Shown: positions 14,878 through 22,451, counted from the stretch's first letter. The stretch is 23,424 nucleotides of DNA from an uncultured Eubacteriales bacterium (GCA_900546255.1 URCB01000028.1:1-23424), one strand, 5' to 3'. Notes: a model not told the origin generated them from the sequence alone. Made by a program: numbers and translations.

Positions 14878-16074
14878 ATGAACAAGACTGTCATCCGCAT
14901 CCCGCCCTCCCCCCTCTACGATATGGAGGCGATGGAAAGTTGGCTCACCGACATGGCCCGGGAAGGCCTCTATTTGGAGCGGCAGGGAATTGACTGGGGG
15001 CTGGGCCATTTCTACCGGGGGGAACCTCGGGCACTGCCCTACCGGCTGGTGTCCTCTCTGGAACACCCCACCCTGTGGCAGCGTCTACGGCAAAGCCGCC
15101 GCGCCCCCAACCAGGAGGCCAGGGAACTGGCCGCCCAGGCCGGGTGGGAATATGTCTCCCTCCACCAATCCTTCTACGTCTACCGGGCCACCACAGAGCA
15201 TCCCCGGGAGATGGAAACCGACCCCCAGCTTCAGGCCGCGGCCATTCGTCGGGTATTGTGGTGGTATGCCGTTTCCCTGTTTCTGATCTTGCTGTTGTTG
15301 TTTGCGCTCTTCCTCTTGCTATGGTTTTCTTGCGGCCAATCCATTTGGGGCATCGCAAGAGAGTCGTTCTTATTACCCTTCCTCTTCCCCCTTGGAATCG
15401 CCAGCGTGGTGGTACAGTATGGGAGAATCCTGCACTACTTTCGCGAGATGTCCCAGAAGTTGGCCCTAGGGGATGCGATAAACCACCGGAAACCCTGGCG
15501 CGCCCAAACCAAGCGCCGTCTGGCGATACGGTGGACCATCGTCGGCATGGTCGTAGTCTTCGGGGTCGGCATATTCCCCTCTGGCACAGTCAGTCTGCCT
15601 CCGCCTCCGGCGCCAGACTATCCCTTTGCCACGGTGTCGGACTTGCTGCCGGCGGGTTATGCCTATCAGCGGGAGCCGGAGAACTTCTCCTTCCAGCGAC
15701 GGCCGAACCCTTTCTTTCCCCAGGATCTGCTCTGGATGGAGGACGGAACCCTCACCACCCCGGGTGGGCGCACCTGCCAGGTACGGTTCCGTCTCCAGTA
15801 CACCCGCACCGCCTTTCTCTCCGCCGCCCAGTGGTGCTTTCAAACCGCTTGGAAGGAGCTCATCGCCCAGGGGCGCGTTCATGCAGAGTCCCTGGCCCTG
15901 CCCGGCCTGGACCAGGCCAAGTTGGTTCAGGACGCCTTCGGTTCCTGCCTGCTCCTGCGCCAGGGAACACAGGTGTGGCGGGTGTCCCTGAACCATATGG
16001 AGGACGGGGTTTGGCCCCCCGCCTTGTGGCAGGAGGCCGTGCTCCGGTCCCTGGGGATCACAGTTCCTGCTTGA
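14878..16074 (+). CDS. DUF2812 membrane protein with extra C-terminal domain
   Basis: A 398-residue paralogue of the preceding gene. Residues 1-110 repeat the DUF2812 pattern (SPLYDMEAMESWLTDMA, ALPYRLVSSLE, GWEYVSLHQSFYVYR, TEHPREMETDP). Transmembrane segments lie at about 122-150, 160-185 and 216-236. Unlike its neighbour it continues for about 160 residues past the last helix, starting with a Pro-rich linker (PPPPAP); the sequence suggests a beta/alpha domain, probably extracytoplasmic, that I do not recognise. The ribosome binding site AAAGGTGG lies 5 nt before ATG 14878. A 35-bp stretch (15028-15062) is identical to 14274-14308 in the first paralogue, pointing to recent duplication or gene conversion. 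Its 3' end overlaps sigG by 17 bp on the other strand. Confidence 0.83.
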   Translation: MNKTVIRIPPSPLYDMEAMESWLTDMAREGLYLERQGIDWGLGHFYRGEPRALPYRLVSSLEHPTLWQRLRQSRRAPNQEARELAAQAGWEYVSLHQSFYVYRATTEHPREMETDPQLQAAAIRRVLWWYAVSLFLILLLLFALFLLLWFSCGQSIWGIARESFLLPFLFPLGIASVVVQYGRILHYFREMSQKLALGDAINHRKPWRAQTKRRLAIRWTIVGMVVVFGVGIFPSGTVSLPPPPAPDYPFATVSDLLPAGYAYQREPENFSFQRRPNPFFPQDLLWMEDGTLTTPGGRTCQVRFRLQYTRTAFLSAAQWCFQTAWKELIAQGRVHAESLALPGLDQAKLVQDAFGSCLLLRQGTQVWRVSLNHMEDGVWPPALWQEAVLRSLGITVPA

Positions 16075-16834
16075 TCTTCTGGATGGCGTTTTTCTCCAGG
16101 CGGGAAATCTGCGCCTGGGAGATGCCGATGTGGGCGGAGACCTCCATCTGGGTTTTTCCCTCAAAGAAGCGCAGGCGGAGGATGGTTTTCTCCCGGTCGC
16201 TGAGGTGTTCCATGGCCTCCCGGAGGGCGATCTGCTCCAGCCAGTTCTCGTCGGTGTTCTTTTGATCCCGAACCTGATCCATCACGCAGATGGTGTCGCC
16301 TCCGTCGGAGTAAACCGGTTCATAGAGGGACACTGGGTCTACGATGGCATCCAGGGCAAAGACCACATCCTCTCGCTTTAAGTCCAGCCTGTCCGCGATC
16401 TCTTCCACGCTGGGCTCCCGCTGGTGCTCGGCCAAGAAGGCCTCTTTGGCTTGGAGCACTTTGTAGGCGGTATCCCGCATGGAGCGGGACACCCGCACGG
16501 CGCTGTTGTCTCGCAGGTAGCGGCGGATCTCCCCCACAATCATGGGTACCAGATAGGTGCTGGGGAACACATCCAGGTCCACATTGAAATTGTCAATGCC
16601 TTTGATGAGGCCCACGCATCCCACTTGGAACAGATCGTCCGGGTTTTCGTTGCGGCCATCAAACTTTTTGATGACACTGAGCACCAAGCGGAGATTTCCC
16701 TGGATCAGCTTTTCCCGGGCTTCTTGGCTCCCCGCCCTGGCCTGCAGGAAGAGTTCCTTGGCCTCCTCCCGGCTGAGCACCGGCAGTTTGGCCGTGTTGA
16801 CTCCGCTGATTTCTACCTTGCCACGTCGTCCCAT
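16058..16834 (-). CDS. sigG: RNA polymerase sporulation sigma factor SigG
   Basis: A 258-residue sigma-70 family protein, the late forespore sigma factor. The N-terminus KVEISGVNTAKLPVL is a SigG signature. Region 2 carries EKLIQGNLRLVLSVIKKF, DDLFQVGCVGLIKGIDNF and FPSTYLVPMIVGEIRRYLRDN (key residues Y, P, G, E, R, R). Region 3 begins at about 117 (YKVLQAKEAF), and region 4 has the helix-turn-helix TQMEVSAHIGISQAQISRLEK near 230-250. Length matches Bacillus SigG. It directs genes for spore protection and maturation after engulfment. In many spore-formers sigG follows spoIIGA and sigE; neither is here. A forespore-type promoter sits just upstream. The start at 16834 has GGGGAAG about 8 nt upstream, a weaker site than those of neighbouring genes. 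Confidence 0.95.
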   Translation of the reverse strand: MGRRGKVEISGVNTAKLPVLSREEAKELFLQARAGSQEAREKLIQGNLRLVLSVIKKFDGRNENPDDLFQVGCVGLIKGIDNFNVDLDVFPSTYLVPMIVGEIRRYLRDNSAVRVSRSMRDTAYKVLQAKEAFLAEHQREPSVEEIADRLDLKREDVVFALDAIVDPVSLYEPVYSDGGDTICVMDQVRDQKNTDENWLEQIALREAMEHLSDREKTILRLRFFEGKTQMEVSAHIGISQAQISRLEKNAIQKIKQEL

Positions 16835-16868
16835 GGTGATACTTCCCCCGCTTTCCTTGTGTTGGTTT

Positions 16869-16898
16869 CAGTATCTCCGGGGGAAAAGCCCTTCATAC
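16869..16898 (-). promoter_or_regulatory. Forespore (sigma-F/sigma-G type) promoter of sigG
   Basis: On the minus strand GTATG (16894-16898), a 15-bp spacer, then GGAGATACTG (16869-16878) preceded by C. The second element fits the forespore -10 pattern GGnnAnACTR at all fixed positions; the -35 differs from GYATA at the last base. Predicted start is about 25-30 nt before the sigG codon. This implies activation by sigma-F and/or self-activation, as known for Bacillus sigG. Confidence 0.65.
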
Positions 16899-16995
16899 TG
16901 CGGCGGGCAAGGTTTCTTTTTTTATCGTTCCCCTTCCTTCGATGGATTTTTCTGGATTCCCCTTGGGAAAAGGGGCCGGAAAGGGGAAAAAATCC

Positions 16996-17024
16996 TTGCA
17001 ATTCGGGGGAGGCTATGGTAAAAT
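16996..17024 (+). promoter_or_regulatory. Sigma-A promoter of rpsB-tsf
   Basis: TTGCAA (16996-17001), 17-bp spacer, TAAAAT (17019-17024), with an extended -10 TG at 17016-17017. The predicted start near 17031 gives a leader of about 108 nt before rpsB. Together with the sigG promoter it accounts for most of the 304-bp gap between the two divergent genes. Confidence 0.8.
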
Positions 17025-17030
17025 ATTGAC

Positions 17031-17138
17031 CGATTCCGTACGGGGTTCAGACAAACGGCCGTGTGCCTGGCATCAGGTTGGCCGCGCGGATGAGGGCCCC
17101 GGAGGTACCAACTAAAACAATTAGGAGGAAACAAATCT
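17031..17138 (+). other. rpsB 5' leader with a hairpin
   Basis: The leader contains a stem of CGGCC (17056-17060) with GGCCG (17080-17084), enclosing CCTG (17066-17069) paired with CAGG (17074-17077). Autogenous control of rpsB by its product S2 is known in Enterobacteria; whether this leader does the same is unknown. The ribosome binding site AGGAGG is at 17123-17128. Confidence 0.4.
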
Positions 17139-17879
17139 ATGGCAGTCGTATCTATGAAGCAGCTTTTGGAGGCAGGTGTGCACTTCGGTCACCAGACCCG
17201 TCGCTGGAACCCCAAGATGGCAACCTATATCTTCACCGAGCGCAACGGCATCTATATCATCGACCTGCAGAAGACCGTGAAGAAGCTGGAGGAGGCTTAC
17301 AACTTCGTCCGTCAGCTGTCTGAGAACGGCCAGAGCCTGCTGTTCGTGGGCACCAAGAAGCAGGCCCATGACGCCATCCGCGAAGAGGCACAGCGCTGCG
17401 GCATGTTCTATGTCAACGCCAGATGGCTGGGCGGCATGCTCACCAACTTCAAGACCATGCGCGGCCGTGTGGACCGTCTCAACCAGCTCAAGAAGATGCA
17501 GGAGGACGGCACCTTCGACATGCTGCCCAAGAAGGAAGTCATCAAGCACATGGGCGAAATCGCCAAGCTGGAGAAGTACCTCGGCGGCGTGGTGGATATG
17601 AAGCGCCTGCCCGGTGCCCTCTTCGTGGTGGATCCCCGCAAGGAGCGCAACGCCATCAACGAGGCCCGCAAGCTGAAAATCCCCATTGTGGCCATCGTGG
17701 ACACCAACTGCGACCCCGATGAAATCGACTATGTGATCCCCGGCAACGATGACGCCATCCGCGCCATCCGCCTGATCTCTTCCGTGATGGCCAACGCCAT
17801 CCAGGAGGGCAAGCAGGGCGCTGACGCTGCCGAAGCCGAAGCGGAAGCCGCCGACGAGAAGGCCCCTGTGGAAGGCTAA
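17139..17879 (+). CDS. rpsB: 30S ribosomal protein S2
   Basis: A 246-residue ribosomal protein that binds the back of the 30S subunit and helps recruit S1 and mRNA. The family signatures are plain: [22 protein letters not shown] at the N-terminus (key H, F, G, H, R, W, N, P), [34 protein letters not shown] and the later block [17 protein letters not shown], followed by [23 protein letters not shown]. The C-terminus is an acidic, Ala/Glu-rich tail (about 228-246). The ribosome binding site is AGGAGG with 10 nt spacing. Codons are strongly biased (GGC, CTG, CGC, AAG), as expected for a highly expressed gene. It is followed by tsf, its near-universal partner. Confidence 0.99.
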   Translation: MAVVSMKQLLEAGVHFGHQTRRWNPKMATYIFTERNGIYIIDLQKTVKKLEEAYNFVRQLSENGQSLLFVGTKKQAHDAIREEAQRCGMFYVNARWLGGMLTNFKTMRGRVDRLNQLKKMQEDGTFDMLPKKEVIKHMGEIAKLEKYLGGVVDMKRLPGALFVVDPRKERNAINEARKLKIPIVAIVDTNCDPDEIDYVIPGNDDAIRAIRLISSVMANAIQEGKQGADAAEAEAEAADEKAPVEG

Positions 17880-17894
17880 TGCTCTAAGACATAC

Positions 17895-17926
17895 GCGCGG
17901 ATGCCTATGCAAATAGGCATCCGTGC
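17895..17926 (+). other. rpsB-tsf intergenic hairpin
   Basis: A 13-bp stem (17895-17907 with 17914-17926, one G-U pair) and 6-nt loop lie between rpsB and tsf. The following sequence TGTTGAATATTTTA lacks an immediate T run, so it is at most a weak terminator. mRNA processing or partial attenuation to set the S2:EF-Ts ratio is possible. Confidence 0.6.
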
Positions 17927-17965
17927 TGTTGAATATTTTACTGATCAATTTGGAGGTTTGTTACC

Positions 17966-18895
17966 ATGGCATTTACTGCTGCTGATGTAAAAGCGCTGCG
18001 CGAGATGACTGGCGTGGGCATGCTGGACTGCAAGAAAGCACTGGCAGAGACCGACGGCGACATGGACAAGGCCGTTGAGTTCCTGCGGGAGAAGGGCCTG
18101 GCTGCTGCCCAGAAGAAGGCCGGCCGCATCGCTGCCGAGGGCATGGCGTATGCCGAAGTGTTCTCCGACGGCGCTGCCCTGGTGGAGGTCAACGCTGAGA
18201 CCGACTTCGTGGCACAGAACGACCAGTTCAAAGAGTTCACCAAGGATGTGTGCTATGTGGTGGCCAAGTGGGGTCCTGTGGACATGGAGACCCTCATGAC
18301 CCTCCCCTACCGCAAGACCGGTCTGACCGTGCAGCAGATGCTCCAGGAGAAGGTCCTGGTCATCGGCGAGAACATCAAGATCCGCCGCTTTGCCCGCTTT
18401 GACAGCGGCATGAGCGTGGCTTACAACCACATGAACGGCCGCATCGGCGTGCTGCTGAACATGGAAGTGTCCGACGGCCTGGAGACCAACGAGAAGGTCA
18501 TCGAGCTGGGCAAGGACCTGGCCATGCAGATCGCCGCTATGAACCCCGCCTTCCTGGACAAGTCCGACGTGAGCCAGGAGACCCTGGACAAGGAGAAGGA
18601 AATCCAGCTGGCTACCCTGGCCAACGATCCCAAGATGGCTGCCAAGCCCGACAAGGTGAAGGAAGGCATCGTCATGGGCAAGCTGGGTAAGTTCTACGAG
18701 GAGAACTGCCTGATGCAGCAGGCCTTCGTCAAGGAGAACAAGGTCTCCGTGGAGAAGCACGTGGCTGCCGTGGCCAAGGAAGTGGGCGGCTCCATCCAGA
18801 TCAAGGCCTTCTATCGCTTTGAGAAGGGCGAAGGTCTGGAGAAGAAGGAAGAGAACTTCGCAGAAGAGATCGCCAAGCAGCTGGGTCAGGCCTAA
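17966..18895 (+). CDS. tsf: Translation elongation factor Ts
   Basis: A 309-residue guanine nucleotide exchange factor that regenerates EF-Tu-GTP. The N-terminal UBA-like domain contains VKALREMTGVGMLDCKKAL (about 8-26), the EF-Ts signature with the M-x-D-C-K-K-A core. A central EVNAETDFVAQN motif (about 73-84) is the second family signature. Exchange subdomains follow, with NHMNGRIGVLLNME near 152 and a helical coiled-coil insertion at about 190-260. Start ATG 17966 follows TTGGAGG at 10 nt. Codon use matches rpsB. In many Firmicutes pyrH and frr come next; here a terminator and a GNAT gene follow instead. Confidence 0.98.
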   Translation: MAFTAADVKALREMTGVGMLDCKKALAETDGDMDKAVEFLREKGLAAAQKKAGRIAAEGMAYAEVFSDGAALVEVNAETDFVAQNDQFKEFTKDVCYVVAKWGPVDMETLMTLPYRKTGLTVQQMLQEKVLVIGENIKIRRFARFDSGMSVAYNHMNGRIGVLLNMEVSDGLETNEKVIELGKDLAMQIAAMNPAFLDKSDVSQETLDKEKEIQLATLANDPKMAAKPDKVKEGIVMGKLGKFYEENCLMQQAFVKENKVSVEKHVAAVAKEVGGSIQIKAFYRFEKGEGLEKKEENFAEEIAKQLGQA

Positions 18896-18919
18896 TCGGC
18901 TCCCCCATCCAAAACATAG

Positions 18920-18950
18920 AACGCGCCCTGGAGTTCCAGGGCGCGTTTTT
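18920..18950 (+). terminator. Rho-independent terminator after tsf
   Basis: A 12-bp stem including AA-TT at its base (18920-18931 with 18936-18947), 4-nt loop AGTT, with T through 18950. It lies 25 bp past the tsf stop and before the GNAT ribosome binding site. Confidence 0.93.
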
Positions 18951-18970
18951 GAACACAGGAGGCAGGTTCC

Positions 18971-19414
18971 ATGTATCAGATCACACCCACCCAGTTTTTC
19001 TATCCCTTGTCCGTTCTCTATCACGAAAGTGGTTTGGAGGTCACCCCCAGCCAGGAAGCCCCCGAAGGAACCCTGGCCCTGTGGCGGTGCGATGATCTGG
19101 AGGACGGTTCCCTCCTGGGAGCCGCCACCCTACAGATGCGTGCAGGACACCACGTTTTGGCCCATTTGGCCGTGGCAGAGGCCGCCCGGGGACAGGGGCT
19201 GGGGTCGGAATTGCTGGCGGTGGCAGAGGCCCAGGCCGTCCGTTTGGGGGCTAAGGAGCTGTGGCTCGTGGGGAAGGTACCGGACTTTTACCGCCAATTC
19301 CACTGGGTGGAAGTCCCCCGGGAAGATGCCCCTCCCATCTCCAAATGCCTCACCTGTGACCAGTTCCAGGTGGACTGCTTCCCCAGCATTATGCGCAAAG
19401 TGCTGCCCCGATGA
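18971..19414 (+). CDS. GNAT family N-acetyltransferase
   Basis: A 147-residue acetyl-CoA-dependent acyltransferase. Motif A is clear: LAHLAVAEAARGQGLGSELL at about 61-80, with the R-G-Q-G-L-G pyrophosphate loop, followed by AEAQAVRLGAKELWLVGK. The C-terminal part has an FYRQFHWVEV segment matching the usual FY-x-x-x-GF strand and two cysteines in KCLTCDQF. Start ATG 18971 has AGGAGG 8 nt upstream. The substrate cannot be told from sequence. It lies after the tsf terminator, with no clear promoter of its own in the 75-bp gap; read-through from tsf may express it. It ends just before a terminator shared with the convergent transporter gene. Confidence 0.9.
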   Translation: MYQITPTQFFYPLSVLYHESGLEVTPSQEAPEGTLALWRCDDLEDGSLLGAATLQMRAGHHVLAHLAVAEAARGQGLGSELLAVAEAQAVRLGAKELWLVGKVPDFYRQFHWVEVPREDAPPISKCLTCDQFQVDCFPSIMRKVLPR

Positions 19415-19424
19415 GAACCTTAAA

Positions 19425-19466
19425 AGAGAGCCGTTCCGCATTTCCTGCGGAACGGCTTTCTCTTTT
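19425..19466. terminator. Bidirectional terminator between the GNAT and EamA genes
   Basis: A 12-bp perfect stem (19429-19440 with 19446-19457), loop TTTCC, flanked by AAAAGAG on the left and TTTCTCTTTTT on the right. It suits both strands, stopping the GNAT transcript and the minus-strand glmM operon. Confidence 0.9.
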
Positions 19467-19489
19467 TCCATCGAATAGAATCTTCGTTT

Positions 19490-20410
19490 TCAGGCCTCTC
19501 GCGTGCACTCTGACAGGCGCTTCTTGCGGTCCGGGAGTTGGGCCAGGATGATGGCGCAAAACATCAGGACGCAGCCTAGGATCTCTCTGGGCGACATGCT
19601 CTGCCCCAGGATCACCCAACCGGCTAAGACGGAGATGACAGACTCCAAACTCAGCACCAGGCTGGCAGCCGTGGGGTTGACCCCCTTCTGTCCAATGATC
19701 TGCAGGGTGTAGCCCACCCCAGAGGACAGAACCCCCGCGTAGAGAATGGGCACCCAGGAGATGGCCACGGCATGGGGATCGGGCACCCCTTCGGTAAAGA
19801 GCATACACACCGCAGAAAACAGGGCTGCCACAAAGAATTGGATGCAAGACATCTGCACCCCGTCCACCTTGGTGGTGAAGTAATCAATCACCATGATATG
19901 CACGGAGAAACACACCGCGCACAGGAGGACCAGAAAGTCCCCCCACTCCAAGCGGAGGGAGCCGCTCATACACAGAAGGTACAGGCCAAAAATGGCAATC
20001 ACCACACTGATCCACAGCTTGGCCCCCACTTTTTTCCGGAAAAAGAGGCCTAGAATCGGGACGATCACAATGTACAGGGCAGTGATAAAGCCGGCCTTCC
20101 CCACCGTGGTGTACTGGATGCCCACCTGCTGCAGGCCAGAGGCCAAACCCAGGGCCAGGCCGCAGGAGAGGCCCCCTAGGAGCAACGTCTTCCGATTGGC
20201 CTTCTCCTGCTGGCGGCGCTCCGGAGTTTTGCGGCGCTGAAAAATCAGGATGACGGGAAGCAGTGCAATGCCCCCCACCAGGGAGCGCACCGCGTTGAAG
20301 GTAAAGGGACCAATATGGTCCATGCCCACAGACTGGGCCACAAAGGCCGTGCCCCAGATGAAGGCAGTCAAAAACAAAAGGAACAGGTTTTTTGCTGGGA
20401 ACTGGTTCAT
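19490..20410 (-). CDS. EamA/DMT family transporter
   Basis: A 306-residue membrane protein with about ten hydrophobic helices in two EamA repeats (about 5-140 and 150-290). The family signature LFLTAFIWGTAFVAQ (about 12-26) opens the first repeat, and ILYAGVLSSGVGYTLQIIGQK is the characteristic stretch of the second (key G, Y, Q). Members export metabolites or amino acids; the substrate here cannot be predicted. The ribosome binding site is weak (AGAAGAGAG) compared with all neighbours. It follows the beta-helix gene by 30 bp on the same strand and is the last gene of the glmM operon. The C-terminus is basic (DRKKRLSECTREA). Confidence 0.92.
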   Translation of the reverse strand: MNQFPAKNLFLLFLTAFIWGTAFVAQSVGMDHIGPFTFNAVRSLVGGIALLPVILIFQRRKTPERRQQEKANRKTLLLGGLSCGLALGLASGLQQVGIQYTTVGKAGFITALYIVIVPILGLFFRKKVGAKLWISVVIAIFGLYLLCMSGSLRLEWGDFLVLLCAVCFSVHIMVIDYFTTKVDGVQMSCIQFFVAALFSAVCMLFTEGVPDPHAVAISWVPILYAGVLSSGVGYTLQIIGQKGVNPTAASLVLSLESVISVLAGWVILGQSMSPREILGCVLMFCAIILAQLPDRKKRLSECTREA

Positions 20411-20440
20411 GGGTATCTCTCTTCTTACTCTCTTTTCTGG

Positions 20441-21100
20441 TTATTTCTTGGGTAGGATGGTATGTTCGTTCTTATAAATATGGTGGGGGGGGATGGTGCC
20501 CCGGACGCTGGAAGTGGGATAGACGTTACTATGGGGGCCAATGACTGTACCGGGATTCAGGACACTGTTGCAGCCGACCTCTGCATAGTTGCCCAGGATG
20601 GCCCCCACCTTTTTCCGTCCGGTGGGAACCTGCTCTGTCCCCTCTCGGATGACCACCAGGGTCTTGTCGCTCTTGACATTGGAGGTAATAGACCCTGCCC
20701 CCATATGGGCATGGCTGCCCAGGATGGAGTCCCCCACATAGTTGTAATGGGGGGTTTGGACATAGTCAAAGAGGACGACGTTTTTTAGCTCCACAGAGTT
20801 GCCTACTACGGCCTTTTTCCCCACGATGGCGCTACCCCGAATGAAGGCGCAATGGCGGATCTCCGCCTCATGGTCAATGATGCAGGGGCCACCGATGTAG
20901 GCGGAGGGAAAGACCTTGGCGTCCTTCGCAATCCAGACATCCTCCGCAGGATGGTCGAACTCCTCCGGAGACAGGGTAGGGCCGAGACGGCGGATATAGT
21001 CCCCGATCTCCTCCAGTGCCTCCCAGGGGTAGGTTTTTCCTGCGAAGAGGTCTGCGGCAATGGTATCGTTCAGGTCCAACAAGTCTGCAACGGTCAACAT
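20441..21100 (-). CDS. Left-handed beta-helix (hexapeptide repeat) acyltransferase-like protein
   Basis: A 219-residue protein with hexapeptide repeats ([LIV]-G-x-x-x-x type) from about residue 58 to 205, for example AKVFPSAYIGGPCIIDHEAEIRH (first coils), then AIVGKKAVVGNSVEL and GAILGNYAEVGCNSVLNPGTVIG. An N-terminal helical part of about 50 residues precedes the helix. This resembles the acetyltransferase half of GlmU without the nucleotidyltransferase half. Start ATG 21100 lies one base after the glmM stop (TGA-G-ATG), with GGAGGCGAAG inside the glmM end as ribosome binding site, so translation is coupled. GlmM makes glucosamine-1-phosphate, the substrate of the GlmU acetyltransferase domain, so acting on an amino-sugar phosphate is a reasonable inference. 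Annotation as UDP-GlcNAc pyrophosphorylase-related is the alternative. Confidence 0.85.
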   Translation of the reverse strand: MLTVADLLDLNDTIAADLFAGKTYPWEALEEIGDYIRRLGPTLSPEEFDHPAEDVWIAKDAKVFPSAYIGGPCIIDHEAEIRHCAFIRGSAIVGKKAVVGNSVELKNVVLFDYVQTPHYNYVGDSILGSHAHMGAGSITSNVKSDKTLVVIREGTEQVPTGRKKVGAILGNYAEVGCNSVLNPGTVIGPHSNVYPTSSVRGTIPPHHIYKNEHTILPKK

Positions 21101-21101
21101 C

Positions 21102-22451
21102 TCACTTCGCCTCCACAACCAAACCGCGCTGGTGCATCACGGCAATCACAGCATCCACGTTTTCCTCGCACATCTCGTTGGTGGGGGCCTCCACCATCAC
21201 CCGGAGGACAGGCTCCGTGCCGCTCTTCCGCAGGAGGATACGCCCTTGGTCTCCCAAGCGCTCTGTCACCTCTCGCACGGCATTTTGGACGGCGAAGTCG
21301 TTCAGCGCCCGCTCTTTATCCAGTACGCGCACATTCTTCAAGACCTGAGGATAGATCTTCAGATCTTGCGTCAATTTGGACAGCGGGACCTTTTTGCTCA
21401 ACATGGCCTGCATAAGCTTGATGGCCGTGAGGATACCATCGCCTGTGTTGGCATACTTTCCAAAGATGATGTGACCAGACTGCTCCCCGCCAATGAGGTG
21501 GCCGTTGGCCCGCATGTTTTCATAGACGTATTTGTCCCCCACATCGGTTTTTTCGTACTGGATCCCCAGGGCATCCAGGGCTTTGTACAGGCCGAAGTTG
21601 GACATAACGGTGGTGACGATGGTATTGTTGGCCAGTTTTTCCCGCTCCTTCATGTAGGAGCCATAGATGTAGAGAATGCCATCCCCATCGACCAGGTTGC
21701 CCTTCTCGTCCACAGCCAGGCAGCGGTCTGCGTCCCCGTCAAAGGCAAAGCCGATGTCCATGTGGTTGTCCTTCACATATTGCTGCAGCTGCTGAATGTG
21801 GGTGGAACCGCAGTTGTCGTTGATATTCAGACCATTGGGGGTATTATTGATGACGTGGGTCTCCGCGCCCAGTGCCTCAAAGACGCTCTCTGCGATCATC
21901 CATGCACTGCCATTGGCGCAGTCCAGGGCCACCTTAATGTCCTTGTAAGAGTGGGTGGCCAGGCTAATCAGGTAGCCGATGTAACGGTTCCGGCCAGAGG
22001 CATAGTCAATCACCCGGCCAATCTGTCCCCCAGTGGCATAAGGCAGCTCCTGGTCACTATCCAGGTAAGCTTCGATTCGATCGATGACCTCTTGCTCCAT
22101 CTTTTCCCCGTGGTGATTGATGAGCTTAATCCCATTGTCATGGAAGGGATTGTGACTGGCCGAAATCATAATGCCGCAGTCAAACTCATCAATCTTTGCG
22201 ATGTAGGAAACGCTGGGGGTGGTGGTCACATGCATCAGGCAAGCGTCTGCCCCAGAGGCCGTAATCCCGGCGGCCAACGCACACTCAAACATATAACTAG
22301 AGCGGCGGGTATCCTTACCGATCACAATTTTGGCCTGATGCTCCTGGCCGTAATACCAGCCCAGAAAGCGTCCCACACGGAAAGCATGGTCTACTGTTAA
22401 GGTAACGTTGGCCTCTCCGCGGAAGCCATCTGTTCCAAAATATTTTGACAT
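21102..22451 (-). CDS. glmM: Phosphoglucosamine mutase GlmM
   Basis: A 449-residue enzyme that converts glucosamine-6-phosphate to glucosamine-1-phosphate on the way to UDP-GlcNAc for peptidoglycan. The N-terminus KYFGTDGFRGEANV is the GlmM signature. The phosphoserine is Ser99 in ISASHNPFHDNG. The metal loop reads DGDADRC, the sugar-specificity loop GEQSGHIIF, and the C-terminal phosphate-binding loop RKSGTEPVLRVM. Four in-frame candidate starts lie in a row (GTG-ATG-ATG-ATG); the third ATG at 22451 has the best spacing (8 nt) from GGGAG and gives a family-typical length. It heads an operon with the beta-helix protein and the EamA transporter. Confidence 0.97.
   Translation of the reverse strand: MSKYFGTDGFRGEANVTLTVDHAFRVGRFLGWYYGQEHQAKIVIGKDTRRSSYMFECALAAGITASGADACLMHVTTTPSVSYIAKIDEFDCGIMISASHNPFHDNGIKLINHHGEKMEQEVIDRIEAYLDSDQELPYATGGQIGRVIDYASGRNRYIGYLISLATHSYKDIKVALDCANGSAWMIAESVFEALGAETHVINNTPNGLNINDNCGSTHIQQLQQYVKDNHMDIGFAFDGDADRCLAVDEKGNLVDGDGILYIYGSYMKEREKLANNTIVTTVMSNFGLYKALDALGIQYEKTDVGDKYVYENMRANGHLIGGEQSGHIIFGKYANTGDGILTAIKLMQAMLSKKVPLSKLTQDLKIYPQVLKNVRVLDKERALNDFAVQNAVREVTERLGDQGRILLRKSGTEPVLRVMVEAPTNEMCEENVDAVIAVMHQRGLVVEAK

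Noticed and set aside
15075..16265. Plus-strand ORF of 396 codons in another frame over the second DUF2812 gene and sigG
   Set aside because: The DUF2812 and SigG frames carry clear family motifs; this one has none and no start signal.
17945..19024. Minus-strand ORF of 359 codons over tsf
   Set aside because: Antisense to an unmistakable EF-Ts gene with biased codons; the His/Leu-rich translation is typical of such shadows.
21060..22400. Plus-strand ORF of 446 codons over glmM
   Set aside because: Antisense to a complete GlmM with all catalytic motifs; no ribosome binding site or recognisable domain.
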